Counted from the first letter of the stretch, positions 32,536 to 44,344 are shown. The stretch: DNA of 64,000 bases from Tretioscincus oriximinensis (GCA_022410635.1 JAJVDF010000584.1:680085-744084); one strand, 5' to 3'. Notes: generated by a model from the sequence alone, not told the origin. Made by a program: numbers and translations.

Positions 32536-32815
32536 TAGACCCTGTCCACATGGAGCCTTATCCTGGGCTATACCTAGTTTTAGATACTATTTTATACTAT
32601 TTTTAATTTGTCGATTTTGTATTGTTGTTTTATGGTTGGCCGCCCTGAGACCTTCGGATATAGGGTGGGGTATAAGTACAAACAAACAAACAAATTAGAA
32701 ATACCTTGGAATAGGAACCTGCCACCCACATGCTAGTGTAGACTATGGTAGGCCCCGAATGGGGCCAAGCTCTGTCCCGGGATTTTACCCGGAGTAAGGC
32801 TGTGTGTGGACAAGG
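32536..32815. mobile_element. MITE interrupted by an L2-like tail
   Basis: GACCCTGTCCACATGGAGCC at the left and GTAAGGCTGTGTGTGGACAAGG at the right are inverted ends of the family at 13003-13194. The core CACATGCTAGTGTAGACTAT lies at 32730-32750. The L2 fragment at 32577-32698 sits inside the left half. Confidence 0.65.
32577..32698 (+). mobile_element. L2-like LINE 3' end nested in a MITE
   Basis: T-rich UTR, then GGCCGCCCTGAGACCTTCGG and GGTATAAGTACAAAC with an ACAA tail. 5'-truncated to about 120 bp. Confidence 0.7.
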
Positions 32816-32819
32816 ATAA

Positions 32820-33615
32820 ATAGAAAAATATTACAGACTTTCACATTTTGCGTTAATGAAACAGAGTTGCAATTTTATGTACAGATGGGGTATAAGGGGA
32901 CTGGTTGGATGGGGGAGTCGGCTCTTGGACATCTCCGTCTTCAGGGTCTATTCATATGATTGCTGCCCAATTAAGGGTGCTGGCATCTGTGTGTGAAAAT
33001 CATTTTTTTTAAGCCTCTGCAGTTCAAGCAATCTTCCCCATGTAGCTCGCAGAAGATAAACTGCCACTGTAAATTGATTCAGTATGACGGTGCTACTTCT
33101 GAGTGGTAAATCCTGCTGTGAAGAGGAGAGGTTTCCTTAGAACAGAAGTGGAAATTCTGATCTGGACACAAGTGTAGGTATGTAAATGCCCAATTCTGGG
33201 GGCTCTTCCTTATCCCACACAGGGCAGCTCTTTTTATGACTTCACTGACAGTTTGTGTCTAAAAAAATGGTTTTTAATTCAAAAATTCGGTTTGTATCAG
33301 AAAATTCAGTTGAGTAATTTGAAGTTATAATTTGCATTGAACAAAATGCACAATGGTTCAAATGACCAGAAAAACTGATTAATTTAATTGATTAATGAGT
33401 GTGATATTAAGAAAGCAAAATATATTTAAATACATATCACTTCCACACCCAGATGTTAGAGTAAAATGGAATGTGTTTTGAAGTAGCATAACACACATGC
33501 AAACTATTAATTACAAAATGAAGTATACTACTCTGTACATAAATCTAAAACAAAACCAATCAATATTTTAATTTAAACCATAAGGATGAATTATTTTTGA
33601 TTTGGGATTCTAGGT
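32820..33615. other. No recognised feature
   Basis: AT-rich, no ORF or repeat that I can name. Confidence 0.35.
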
Positions 33616-33619
33616 AGCA

Positions 33620-33850
33620 TAAATTGTGAGTTAGAAAAATAGGAAGTCAACTGATTAGTCAAGATGAATAGAGTCGTCTATTGGAAATGGACATGTGGCA
33701 TGGAGGAGCTATGATTGGTCCAACTTGGCAGTGGAACAATATAAAAGAGAAGGGCATGCCCAGAGAAATTACTTTGTGTGTGAATAAATATGCTGTATAT
33801 ACTTCCTGAATAATGTTACCAATCTCCTGTTACATCTAAGAACTGTGACT
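33620..33850 (+). promoter_or_regulatory. LTR-like or promoter-like block
   Basis: A CCAAT-like GATTGGTCCA near 33713, AATATAAAAGAGAAGGG near 33738 and AATAAA near 33784, spaced as in the solo LTR at 15506, ending CTCCTGTTACA. I find no matching target duplication, so it may be a fragment of an LTR or chance. Confidence 0.3.
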
Positions 33851-34325
33851 TTGTTGTTGAACCAGTACTTCTCAAATTACTTGCATAACATCATTTTGCA
33901 CTGCAACTATAGTTTGTGAGAACCAAATTTTAGTGTTCTGATCACCAGAAGAATGTGATCAAGCAAAATTTGACCTGTGAAAGTTCTTATGAAAACCATA
34001 CTGATAACATGGAGTTATGTCCATCTAAACAATATTGTTGCAGATGGATTGAACCATGCTAAAACAATGTAAAAAACACTTGACTTCCTTTTCGAAGGTG
34101 TTAGTTAATGTATTCTTAGCATAGTGCATTGCATGTATTTTCAATTTCAGTAGTTTTCGTCTTACATTAAGGCTGTAGTCACTCTTCAGCATTTTATCAG
34201 AATATTTAAAAAAGTATTTATACAATTCTAATGTTTCAACACTGATCCCAGTTATAGCATAGCTACTATCTAGTGAAAAAAGAATTGGTGATGTCACAAG
34301 ATTAAAAATATATGCTGGAAACAGG
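33851..34325. other. No recognised feature
   Basis: AT-rich. Part of a 149-codon minus-strand frame (34025-34474), part of which is translated microsatellite (Tyr/His/Ile/Thr runs). Not a gene. Confidence 0.4.
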
Positions 34326-34408
34326 GTATGTATGTATGTATGTATGTATGTATGTATGTATGTATGTATGTATGTANGTAGGTAGGTAGGTAGGTAGGTA
34401 GGTAGGTA
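34326..34408 (+). repeat. (GTAT)n-(GGTA)n microsatellite
   Basis: About 12 GTAT units followed by about 7 GGTA units, with one N at the switch. It abuts an L2-like fragment and may have grown from its tail. Confidence 0.95.
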
Positions 34409-34419
34409 AGCATGCAAGC

Positions 34420-34575
34420 ATACATTTACATTTCTATACCATTCTATACCTGAAGGTCTCAGGGCGATTAACAATAAAAAACAGATTTAACATATTAAAA
34501 CAACAATATCTAAAAGTAGGGAAGGGAGTACATTTTTTCAGCCAAAGACCAGATTAAAAAACACTATGAGTAATA
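34420..34575 (-). mobile_element. L2-like LINE 3' end
   Basis: ACCTGAAGGTCTCAGGGCG, AACAATAAAAAACAG and AGTAGGGAAGGGAGTACA are the complement of L2-like 3' UTR sequence. Confidence 0.6.
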
Positions 34576-34679
34576 CTGAGGATACTGCAAAGAACAAGAG
34601 GCTCGTCAGGCACCTACATTNTATGGTTTCCGGTGACTCTTAAATAACTCTCTGTTCTGACATTCCAGGAAGGGTGGAT

Positions 34680-34785
34680 ATGGATCTTTTTAAACATTTT
34701 GTTAACATTGGTTTTCTGTTATCTGCCCTGGAACCAATAGTGAAGTGCGGGATATAAATTCTCAAATAAATAAATAAAGTGGCTG
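34680..34785 (+). mobile_element. L2-like LINE 3' end
   Basis: TTTTTAAACATTTTGTTAAC, then CTGCCCTGGAACC and a GGGATATAAATTCTC block ending in AAATAAATAAATAAA. A different subfamily from the GGGCGG type. Confidence 0.5.
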
Positions 34786-34789
34786 ATAA

Positions 34790-35750
34790 TTATGGGAAAC
34801 CTAGGAAAACATATAAAATCTGTGCCAGTTAGGAAACTGGTGTTAAAACTGGTGTCTCAACCACAAATGTTATCTAGGATACTTCCTATTTTGTCTCCTT
34901 AGTGCAGGCATGACGTAGGCAAGCTGGACTNTCTCTTCCAATGGTGGAAGGGTCCCACAATTCAAAAATTTTAAGTACTAATGGGATTCATCTAGAAAAC
35001 ATCACCTTATGAAAGAAAACTAATAAAAACCTTGGGCATAGCTTTTTGATAAATACAGCATTCAGAGCAGCAGAATGAACTATTTCATGGAAAAAAACGA
35101 GGTAATCTAACAAATGTAGGCCCCATCCCCACCATGTTTTGCCTCCCTTTAAAAAAAATGTTAGCCACTTGCTCCACTTTATCTTAGAGTCCATGCTGCT
35201 CCAACTCCTTGCTTAGCAATATTGTCACATGATGAGCCCCATAAAGCATCACTGCACTTGCCTAACTACAATCCCCAGCATTCTCTGCAACCCTACCTAC
35301 AATTTCCAAGCATCCTCTGCAAGCCAATGGCCTGTTAGTCTCACCCCAAAGTCTCACGAGATTTGCTTTGTTTTTCATTTCTGAAAGTCCCCATGCACTT
35401 TTCTTTCGGATATTTCAAACTGCTCCCTGCTGAATCGCATGAAATGTGGTGGCTAGTTATTCTGCATTAACAAACCCTTTCACCTAGTGGGTCGCTGTTC
35501 ATGCATGACTTCAGGGGGTGGACAGAAGGTGATGTTATGTTCCCTTTGGATGCAACCATGCGTGGAGATGTGTCCATAATCTGATTTAGGCATTTTTGGC
35601 ATTTGATCTTAATGGATCTTTTGTGAAAATAGATTCAACAACTTTATTCCTTAACTTGTTTAATTATTTTATTCATACCCCTGTTCATTTTTTTCTTGTT
35701 TTTTGTTTGGATAATATGATTTATATTTTCTTANGATTTATACTTTATAA
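34790..35750. other. No recognised feature
   Basis: AT-rich with a CAATCCCCAGCATTCTCTGC-type block (35268-35330) that may be an old MITE. No gene seen. Confidence 0.35.
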
Positions 35751-35753
35751 CTG

Positions 35754-36340
35754 TCTTTTTATGTATAGTTTGTTTATGTTGATGTTTTATATTATTTCTA
35801 AATGTGTATTCTACAAAATAAAAAAGTATAGCAAATAGAGAGCAATCAAATAAAAATGTTGTTTCAATGCACATGGATGGCAATGTTAAAATATGTTCAG
35901 AAATTTCCAGTCTCTAGTCTTCTTTCCTGCTAGATGTTGGCAATTATTCAAGATTCTTAGTGCTTGTGGATGGTCTGTTAATTATGCAAGATTCACCCCT
36001 CTGTGCAGTTGATCTGTAGGACAACATCTATTTATTTATTTATTTATCTTTTTATGTATAGTTTGTTTATGTTGATGTTTTATATTATTTCTAAATGTGT
36101 ATTCTACAAAATAAAAAAGTATAGCAAATAGAGAGCAATCAAATAAAAATGTTGTTTCAATGCACATGGATGGCAATGTTAAAATATGTTCAGAAATTTC
36201 CAGTCTCTAGTCTTCTTTCCTGCTAGATGTTGGCAATTATTCAAGATTCTTAGTGCTTGTGGATGGTCTGTTAATTATGCAAGATTCACCCCTCTGTGCA
36301 GTTGATCTGTAGGACAACATCTATTTATTTATTTATTTAT
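35754..36340 (+). repeat. Perfect 293-bp tandem duplication
   Basis: Unit 1 (35754-36046) and unit 2 (36047 to about 36339) match base for base over every block I compared: TTTATGTTGATGTTTTATAT, GAGAGCAATCAAATAAAAAT, GTTCAGAAATTTCCAGTCTC and GTGCAGTTGATCTGTAGGAC. The junctions lie in ATTT repeats, which suggests slippage or unequal exchange between microsatellite tracts. Confidence 0.9.
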
Positions 36341-36465
36341 TTATTTATTTATACTTATACTTATACCCCGCCCTATACCCGAAGGTCTNAGGGCGGCAAA
36401 AACAGTAAAACGTCAATACAAAAATTAAAAAAGTATAAAACAATATTAAAAGTAAGGATAGAGAT
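36322..36465 (-). mobile_element. L2-like LINE 3' end
   Basis: (ATTT)n tail, then TATACCCCGCCCTATACCCG and GGTCTNAGGGCGGC, followed by complement of the T-rich UTR (AAAATTAAAAAAGTATAAAA). Its tail forms the right edge of the tandem duplication, and the left unit ends in the same ATTT motif. Confidence 0.75.
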
Positions 36466-36469
36466 GGCA

Positions 36470-37530
36470 TTGTGTTCTAGGCGTTGTGTTCTAGATGTTG
36501 TTATGACTCTAGATCTGCAGCTGTTAAGAATAAAGTCTTCAGACTTTCTAAGAGGGAAGGCTTCTTCTCTTGCTTGCTTATTCACAAATAGTATATTTAT
36601 ACATGGGAGTGTCTGTAGGATGGTGATAGAGCAAAATGCCAGGAAAGCAAAGGGATGCTGGATTGATCCCTGACATCTCCCTGAAAAAAGGCAATGGCAA
36701 ACCATTTCTGTATTGTTGCCAAAACAATTGTCCATGCCACCAACAAGGAGCCGTTCAAATCTGGTGGTACCCAACAACAAAAATATTTTAAATTGATTGA
36801 CATCTCAAAAGCAGATTGTTTTCTTAAGTTTTAACAACTTAGGAAGAATAGAATACTTAGAATCTTTAAACATGATTGCTTTCTTGAAAGCCACAAAAAG
36901 AAATCAGATCAAGATGTCTTCCTTTTCTGAGATGTGAAAACCTTTGTTTCCTTTTTGTCATCTTTTCCATAACTATCCTTTATTAATAATTTCCAAGGAG
37001 AAGTTCAGAAATACGCTCCTTTCCAGTGCTCATCATTCTGAAAACCAACTACTATGGCAGCCTCAGAAATCTCAGCTAGTGCTTGACAGAAACCAGAATC
37101 CTGCCTGCTGTTGTCAAGAACTATTCTCACTCTGGTCTTTGAGCATTGCACCTTTGTTGACCTTGGTGTGCTGTGGGATAAATTAGTTAAGGTACATGAT
37201 GCCCCAAACCCAGCACCATGCAACAGAAAGCAAAAACAGATGTGCGACTTTGTACTCCCTTTCGTGTCAGCAAAAACTTGTCTTCCTAAAACAAAAAAGA
37301 GTGGATTTGCACTTTGATTGTGGAATAGTAAACTTATGCAACTGATGCACTGCATCAACTCCCAAGCATTCCAAAACTTATCTTCCTGCACTTTGAGGCT
37401 GGGGAATAGTCCAAGCAAATAGCAGGAACAGAGCAGATTGATCTTAGGTTGGCCTAAGAGTCACTCAATCCATCTCGGAGGCAATATCGAAAAGCTATGT
37501 ATAACTTTGGCTTCCATGAACATGACTAAT
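36470..37530. other. No recognised feature
   Basis: 36660-36780 contains GGCAATGGCAAACCATTTCT, a phrase common in old LINE or SINE relics. Frames of 125-137 codons on both strands overlap here and lack domains. Confidence 0.35.
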
Positions 37531-37534
37531 CCTG

Positions 37535-37860
37535 TCTTAAATCCTGACCCAAGATTGGCCCAAGATTGATCAAAATTATCCCAAGGTTGGCCAAGACTAA
37601 CCCAAACCTGTCCTAAGCTTGATCCAAACTTGACCCAACACTGACCCAAATTGCCCCATGTTTTTCCCAAGATGAGTATAAGCTTGACCTAATCATGATA
37701 CAAAACTGACCCAAGATTGTTTCAAGACTTACTCAAGAGTAGCCCAAGATTGACCNAAGATTTACCAAAAACTGCCCCAAGACGGCCCCCAAATGACCCA
37801 AGGTTGGCCTAAAATTAACTCAAGCTTTTCTCAAGATTGATCCAAGACAGACCCGCCGCA
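37535..37860 (-). repeat. Degenerate minisatellite (TTGGGTCAATC-like unit)
   Basis: On the + strand, units such as ACCCAAGATTG, GCCCAAGATTG, ACCCAAACCTG and ACCCAACACTG repeat about every 10-12 bp. The minus frame gives a quasi-periodic Gly-Gln-x-Trp peptide, which reflects the DNA repeat rather than selection. Confidence 0.8.
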
Positions 37861-37869
37861 TAGACTCTA

Positions 37870-38800
37870 AACTCCAAAATTGTGTCAATTCCTTGGGGTT
37901 ATAAAAGGAAGGCTACCTTGCAGCTGGCTGGTTATTCACTGTAGAGATGTTGAGCAGAAGACCCTCTCTCCCCAAATGCAAATGGAATACTTAGGAAGTG
38001 TGGATACTGTGAAAACAGAATATTGCCTAAGTCAGGACTTTTAACAATGTTTCCTTTTCTGTTGGTGGGAAGAGGAAACCTCTGATTCTCCAGACGTAGC
38101 AGCATCTCCAATCATAGAAAAACGTTGACTAGATACTTGTGGAAGAGCAGCTAATATGTTACTATTGTCTCATTATAAAAAACGAGAAGTCCATTGCTTA
38201 AAAAGAAAAAATCAAAAATTTGCATATGCTATCATGGAAAGCATGATTCATGCCTAGTTACACCTGAATTTTAACCCATCTTCAGTCTACACTGAGTGAG
38301 AGAACACAGAGCAAATCAACAAGATGTTTTTCTTTAGGTATTCTCTAATTCAGAAAATTCACCTTTGGTTAAGATAATATGGAATGAAAAGTACTATTCA
38401 TTTTGCTGTTGTGTTTTTCCGTATTGAAGGATTAAATCTTAGATGTGACTAGGGTTTCAGCTCTTGACGGAACTACAGTATAGTAAGAAAGCATGTCACC
38501 AGCTAACCAGTGTGTTCCATGTCAAGGGTTGAAGGCTAATAATGAGTTTTTACTTCACTTCCAGGTGTTCTGGAGTAAATGCTATCTAGATAGAAAGCTA
38601 TTATCTTGGTCTCTTGACATCCATATGGGGAAGCAATTCATTCTCCTTTAGAATAGCAGGGAATGATCAGTTAAGCATCTTTTTTTCTTGTTCCATCGGA
38701 ACTGTTTGAAGTGCCATTTAGCATTCAGTATTGAGGTTCTGTGGGATCCAGAGATCTGCTATTCTGACCAGTCTCTCTGCAAGGTGCTCTGGCAAGCTGC
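37870..38800. other. No recognised feature
   Basis: AT-rich. 38255-38300 has TTTTAACCCATCTTCAGTC, a fragment of the hairpin MITE family. No gene seen. Confidence 0.35.
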
Positions 38801-38801
38801 C

Positions 38802-38802
<1 letters not shown>

Positions 38803-38838
<36 letters not shown>
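38803..38838 (+). repeat. (ATC)12 microsatellite
   Basis: Uninterrupted trinucleotide run at the tail of the adjoining minus-strand SINE. The His and Ile runs it encodes in overlapping frames are artefacts. Confidence 0.97.
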
Positions 38839-38841
38839 TGT

Positions 38842-39040
38842 TTTTTAACACTTTGCCCTTCTCACCCAAAGGGACTCGGAGTGGCTTACATGGTTAGTTT
38901 TTGCCCAAAGGCTTACTTCTATTCAATCTTCCTCCCCACATTTGTGGCAGTACCCATTTATCTAATTGCAAAGTGCTTGCACAAAGTGGGTTGGCTAAAG
39001 CTGAGGCCAGTAGGGGGCGCTCATTCCTCTNCATGGCTTC
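38842..39040 (-). mobile_element. Sauria-type SINE
   Basis: Reverse complement order: CCTTCTCACCCAAAGGGACTC, GGCTTACATGG, GCCCAAAGGCTTACTTC and GTGGGTTGGCTAAAGCTGA. The head is truncated at about 39040. Confidence 0.8.
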
Positions 39041-39299
39041 AAGAATGGACCTCTGGATTGGAAGACCATCTCGTATCGTCTGTGCTGTTCGTGCCCCAAG
39101 AGTCAATGGGAATCATTGCGTCACGTGTGGGTGATTTGTATGATCTTGATTTTTATATTATATTTATTCCATGCCCCTGTGCTGGCTTCATGAATATTTT
39201 TGGTTTTCATAAAAGTATGCAAGTTTTGATTCCATTAGGTACCCCTCCCCCATTCCTTCTGTCACCAAGGTAGCCTTTGCTGCTGAGGATATGATTAAT

Positions 39300-39960
39300 G
39301 AATCAGGTTCTAACTAAAATCTGGCAGAGCAGGATGACTGATAGCTGGAATTTGAGGTTTTGTCAGCCTCCTTGTCATCAAAGCTCAATTTCCGTAGCAA
39401 ATTAATAACACTCATTAAAATGGATTGATTGTCCTTGTCAGACACTTTTCTCCCTTGCTCCTGGGTGTGCTCACGTCAATGGCCCATTAGTTGAGGTACT
39501 CAGAATGTTCGTGTCAGTGCCAAAGAATCTTCTCCTCTCCTTTGCACAGCGGAGCTTCAGGTCATCCTTGATGCCAGAGACCAATAACTACTGATACCGA
39601 ACTCATCAATAGGTCCCCCTGCGAAGGTATCTACAGGATTTGTAATCACCGACCGTCAATACTTCCACTTTCCAGAACATTACTTAAGCTCTGCTTACAT
39701 GGATCTTCACGTGGACAAAGTTGATGCAGCTCCACTAAAACCAACCGTGCTGTGTGTCCGTCTTCAATGCAGAGGCTTTAAAATGAGTTAATTCACAATC
39801 CTCATGTAAAAGAGAGAGAGGGAGGGAGGGAGACCAGCTGTTTATTCATGTGGTTTTAATTCAAGGTATGTTTTGGTTTAGATCGAACAGCATTTTATGA
39901 GCTGGCTCCCTTTACCAATGAAACAGTGGATCAGAGGATGGGAGTGAAAAGGCATGAGAT
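39300..39960. other. Unassigned, with a possible conserved block 39380-39460
   Basis: 39380-39460 has TTTCCGTAGCAAATTAATAA and CATTAAAATGGATTGATTG, repeat-free and rich in homeodomain-type ATTA cores. 39815-39830 is GAGA/GGGA. No ORF support. Confidence 0.25.
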
Positions 39961-40419
39961 GAATTTTTTAAACTATTTGTTTGTTTGTTTTTAGAAACGA
40001 TTCAGAACACCCCTCTGCAGGACGAATGTTGATATTTATGCATTGCCGCAGAGGTATGGTCCAGGTACCCAAAAGCAAATATTTTTTGCTCTTATTTTGC
40101 TTGAATAGGACACAGCAAATAAAAGCAATTTTTAAAACAGATGAAACCACACATGTTGGCAACAGACACTTTTGGTAGCAAAGAACATAAATTTCAGTTC
40201 AACAGTATTTTAAAACAAATTTAACTGGGCCCTGGATATAGTGTCCTGGGTAAAATGCTGGATTAATCCTTGCCCAGCATACAACTTCCCAAAACATGTA
40301 ATAAAATATTTGTGCTNAAACAGCAGCAAGAAAATGTACAGAGGTTCACATCTAAAGGTATGAGATCCAATCAAGTGGCATATTGAGGCCCTGGTTATAC
40401 ATTTGCTTTAAAAAATTCA

Positions 40420-40485
40420 TTATTGTTATTGTTGTTGTTGTTGTTATTATTATTGTTATTATTGTTATTATTGTTTTTTTTTAAT
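40420..40485 (+). repeat. TTG/TTA microsatellite
   Basis: Mixed TTATTG and TTG units followed by a T8 run. Together with 40971-41136 it brackets the block between. Confidence 0.9.
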
Positions 40486-40970
40486 TTTAATTTTATTGAA
40501 ATAAATCAGCAAAGTTAACAGATTATGAGAGACATTGAGATACTACCATCATAACATAAAGTGGTGTGTAACTGGAACCAGTCAAGGCTATAGAATGATA
40601 CAGAATCTGAACTGGGACCGACTCCTGGCATCCAAGGGGATCCGATCGATCTTCAGCAACGTTATAAGTTCGATGGCAAAAACGAGAGCCAATGTGTAAG
40701 TTTCTTATTACAAAGGGAAGCACAATAAAGAGCATTCGGACGAAGAGAGTGATCAGTTCTGGCAGCTTGGAAAAACGGACCCCATTTGGTTAAGAAGTCC
40801 GCNTGGTGATTTTCCTTAGAACCTTGCATTCTATGGGACTGTACATGCATATGTTCGTTGAGAATTAANGTCCAAATTTTATCAATCCAATGTCTTTTGT
40901 TGAGTAGATCAGCGGTTTTCCAGTGTTGAGCTCTGAGAGCTTTAGCTGTAGTTAATAATGATTTAATGAA
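40486..40970 (-). mobile_element. Possible LINE (L1-like) 3' region
   Basis: Opens with AATTTTAATTTTATTGAAAT and continues as unique-looking sequence ending CCAGTGTTGAGCTCTGAGAG. The T-rich start facing the + strand would be the poly(A) tail of a minus-strand element. No protein motif found, so the call is weak. Confidence 0.3.
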
Positions 40971-41141
<171 letters not shown>

Positions 41142-41639
41142 CCTTCTTTCCTGACTCTGGAAGAGAAAGGAAAATCAGTTGAGCAACAACTTAGAAATTC
41201 TTGAAGATTTCACACGGTTGATTAGAAATAAAGCATACAGTTCATTGTTCTTACGATCTTGGGCAAAATGTCACACAAAGCATATATTTGTGCACATGCA
41301 GCGTTATTTTAGTCATGTCGCACAGCATGGACCATGTGGACTGGGAATGTTAAAGATCTGATTTCAAACCAAAACACCCACATGCAAAACCTCTCCCTTT
41401 TCCACAATCTGTTACAAGAGCTATGAGTTATCTCTGTGTGTGGAAGGGGAACGGAGCTCTAGGTTAAAAGGTCATGAATCAATCTATTTACTTATGCACA
41501 TTAGCATAACATGTTTAACAGCCGGCAGGTAGTAAAGCCACATTCAGAAACAAATATGTATCCTATGTAGATCTGTGCTTTTTGTCAAGATTAGCCAATT
41601 CTTTTACGCCTTTGCAGAAAGTGAAGACTGCAACTGGGT

Positions 41640-41766
41640 TCCAACACATACTTTTAACCCATCTTCAATCCTGAGGCACTGGGCAAAATCAGGATACAAC
41701 ATGTTTTTCCTGATTTAGTCCAGATTCTTCAGGGATGAAGATGGATTAAAAGCACATCTTAGTTTT
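41640..41766. mobile_element. Hairpin MITE (TTCAGGACTGAAGAT family)
   Basis: ATACTTTTAACCCATCTTCA on the left is mirrored by ATGAAGATGGATTAAAAGCA on the right. An inner pair AAATCAGGA/TCCTGATTT surrounds the loop. The best preserved copy here, about 125 bp. Confidence 0.75.
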
Positions 41767-41894
41767 TCAGCAAAAGAAAGAACTGAACAAAAAACTAGAC
41801 TTGTCCTGGATGTGCTTGATGTTGGCTTCTCTCTATCCTAGAGGAACCTCATTTAATACAGTGTAGATACTGAGTGTACATATAAGCACCTGGT

Positions 41895-41985
41895 GGGCCT
41901 CTGTGTGACACAGAATGCTGGACTTGATGGGCTGCGGCCTGATCCAGTATGGCTCTTCTTATGTTCTTATGTTCTTATGTAATTA
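41895..41985 (+). mobile_element. CR1 LINE 3' terminus
   Basis: TGGGCCTCTGTGTGACACAG, GATGGGCTGCGGCCTGATCC and three copies of TTATGTTC at the end. The matching 3' UTR at 50300-50372 is in the same orientation. Confidence 0.85.
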
Positions 41986-41989
41986 TTTC

Positions 41990-43645
41990 AGTTTACTTGT
42001 TTTCATGCAGTCCAATCTTGAACCCCTTCTAGATGTCTGCAGACGTTTTGTCTCAGAAACAGTTGTGAAATGGTTGTGTATTTATATTCCGATTTTTTTT
42101 CAGCACTTTCATGTTCATATGATACAACATGAGCAACAAGCGTGGGCCCTGTGGGATTCCATGTTTCAGGGTCCATGAAGTGGAACATGTATCCCCCAGT
42201 GACACCATCGGGATACAACAATATGGTTATGAGCGGATACAGATACATGGCCCAGTTCTAAATGGGGCTTTAGAAGATTTGGACTTCCTGAAATAATAAT
42301 TGAATCATAGTGGGAAATCATTTCATTTTACCAAACGCCATGCTCCTGTTCACTGCTTGACAAGATATAGACTTTAGAGGAACATAATTGCAAATTACAC
42401 ACACACTGTGTACACACTGATACAAATTGTACAAAAATGACCCATTGAGGGAATTCTTTAAACTCCCTCATAATCTATGAACTCAAGTAAAAATAAGGTA
42501 GAAGTAAAAATCTTGAAGTAATTTGAAGCAACTCCCCCCTTCAAAGTAGAAAAATGAAAAACAAAGAAACCTGAAATATCTCATTTGTCCTTCCCCAGTG
42601 TTATTGTTAAGACTGGGAATTAATTTTGATAAAACCAAAGTGAGAGGAGTCAATTATATTATTCAATCTGTTCCTACAGTGTTTTTTGTGAGCACATAAT
42701 GTACTGATCAACGGTGACTGGTGCAGTTTGGGGCTGGGGGGGGCGGGGGTTCCTCCAGCCTCGGCAAAGTTAGGAAAGCGACTGGAAGGAGGCACTTTCA
42801 GGCACTTACCGGCCTCTCTCTCAGTCTGCAAGATGAATGTCAAAACAAAATGGCGCCTCAACGGAGACTGAGAGGGAGACTGTAGCTTCTCCTAGGCAGC
42901 CCTCCCATTGGTTCAGGGATCAGCGACCTCCTTTGTCAATTAAAAAAGCTGCCTGGAGCTTTTTCATTTGTTGGCAGCTCCTCTATGAAAGGAGATTTTA
43001 TACTTGATTTTAATCTCTGAGTGTTCGTCGAACCCCACGAACACAGTGGCCAGCCACCACTGGTACTGATACTGTTTTTATTAGGGTATTCCTTCCAGTG
43101 GATTTTAAGATATTCTAATATCTCTGCAAAGGATCTCATCTGCTATGTTTTGAAATAAATGTCTATTTCATTACTCTTTTGTGTGCTGCACACACTGTTT
43201 CAACACAGCCCTGATTGGACAGATTGAGAAACTAATTGATCTTCATTAAGACTCATTTAATTTTTGGCTTGTTTCCTATACTGAAACAAATGAAAGCTTT
43301 TTATTTTGAAAATGATCCTCTGCTTTTCATTTGTGTGTGTGAGGGATTTAAGTCAAGGGGCCAGAAGCCAAAGTCCAAAGGCCAGATTCACCTGGAGCAT
43401 TGTAGTATAATGTTGGAAATATGCTGATGTCATACCCATTTTGTTGTTCATGTATAAGCAATACATGAAGAGCAGACTATAAGATCTTTTCTACTCCTGC
43501 TGGCATTTCCTACTGCCAAGTGTTCTAAGATCCTCATTTGGCAGAATACAAGGGGCCCCCATTCTCCACTAATATAGTCCAGCCACAAAAAACCTGAGCA
43601 TGATACAAATCATGAGGCTCTTGAATAGGCTCATGTTTGCAACAC
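41990..43645. other. No recognised feature
   Basis: About 1.65 kb. 42720-42880 is GC-richer with a G run, and open frames there have no domain. Confidence 0.35.
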
Positions 43646-43654
43646 AAGTGTTGT

Positions 43655-43760
43655 CTTCACACATACTTTTAGTATAATTTCAGTTCTGAAAATCTGAACT
43701 AAGCCACCAAAAACCATCAGTCCAGTTCTTCAGGAACTAGGATTAAAAGTAAATTGGGCT
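43655..43760. mobile_element. Hairpin MITE (TTCAGGACTGAAGAT family), decayed
   Basis: CACACATACTTTTAGTATAA on the left and TCCAGTTCTTCAGGAACTAG with GGATTAAAAGTAAA on the right. Confidence 0.55.
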
Positions 43761-44104
43761 GAAGTTGGGCTAGCACTATAGAGTCACGAATAGAACGTGC
43801 CTCTGTTTTCTCCGTTACAAGAGACCCATTTTGAGGCACATCAAAGCATGCCACTGAAGTGGGTTGCCTGAGGGCTCATCGTATTCTAAGATCTTGGTGC
43901 CCTTCCTCAATGCTTATGCGAGCTTTGGGGACAGTATAAGGATTGATCTGGAAAAGCAGCAGCATTGTTCCAGACCACAACTAGGCAAGGTCTGAACCAA
44001 CAGGCTTTGCTGGTCCAAACCCATTGGTTNAGCTGAGTCAGTGCTGAAAGGTCCTAACACTCAAAGACGTAAGTTTAGCACTTGCATGCTTTAAAGCAGT
44101 CACA

Positions 44105-44340
44105 AGTGGTTCAGTCGCTAAGGAGATGGTCTCTCATCTGGGAGATGCTGTTTCAAAGCAGTTATTCAAGAACTGCAAGAAAATGCAACTGACTGCAACT
44201 AGATAAATGGGAACCACCACAGTGTGGTGGGAAGATAGAATGTAAGCCTTTGGGCAAAAAATACCCTTGTGAACCGCTTTGAGCCCATTTGGGTGAGAAA
44301 AGTCGAGTATAAAAACCCAGTTCTTCTTTTTTCTTTTTTT
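44105..44340 (+). mobile_element. Sauria-type SINE with internal deletion
   Basis: Head GGTTCAGTCGCTAAGGAGA and box B-like CTGTTTCAAAGC, then a deletion, then AAATGCAACTGACTGCAACT, GTGAACCGCTTTGAGCCC and a TATAAAAACCCAG plus pyrimidine tail. Confidence 0.8.
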
Positions 44341-44344
44341 TTCC

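Noticed and set aside
36296..36780. 125-135 codon ORFs on both strands
   Set aside because: Start in L2-tail microsatellite translation and have no recognisable domain.
38688..39273. Frames with poly-His and poly-Ile runs
   Set aside because: The runs are the (ATC)n microsatellite and the rest is a minus-strand SINE.
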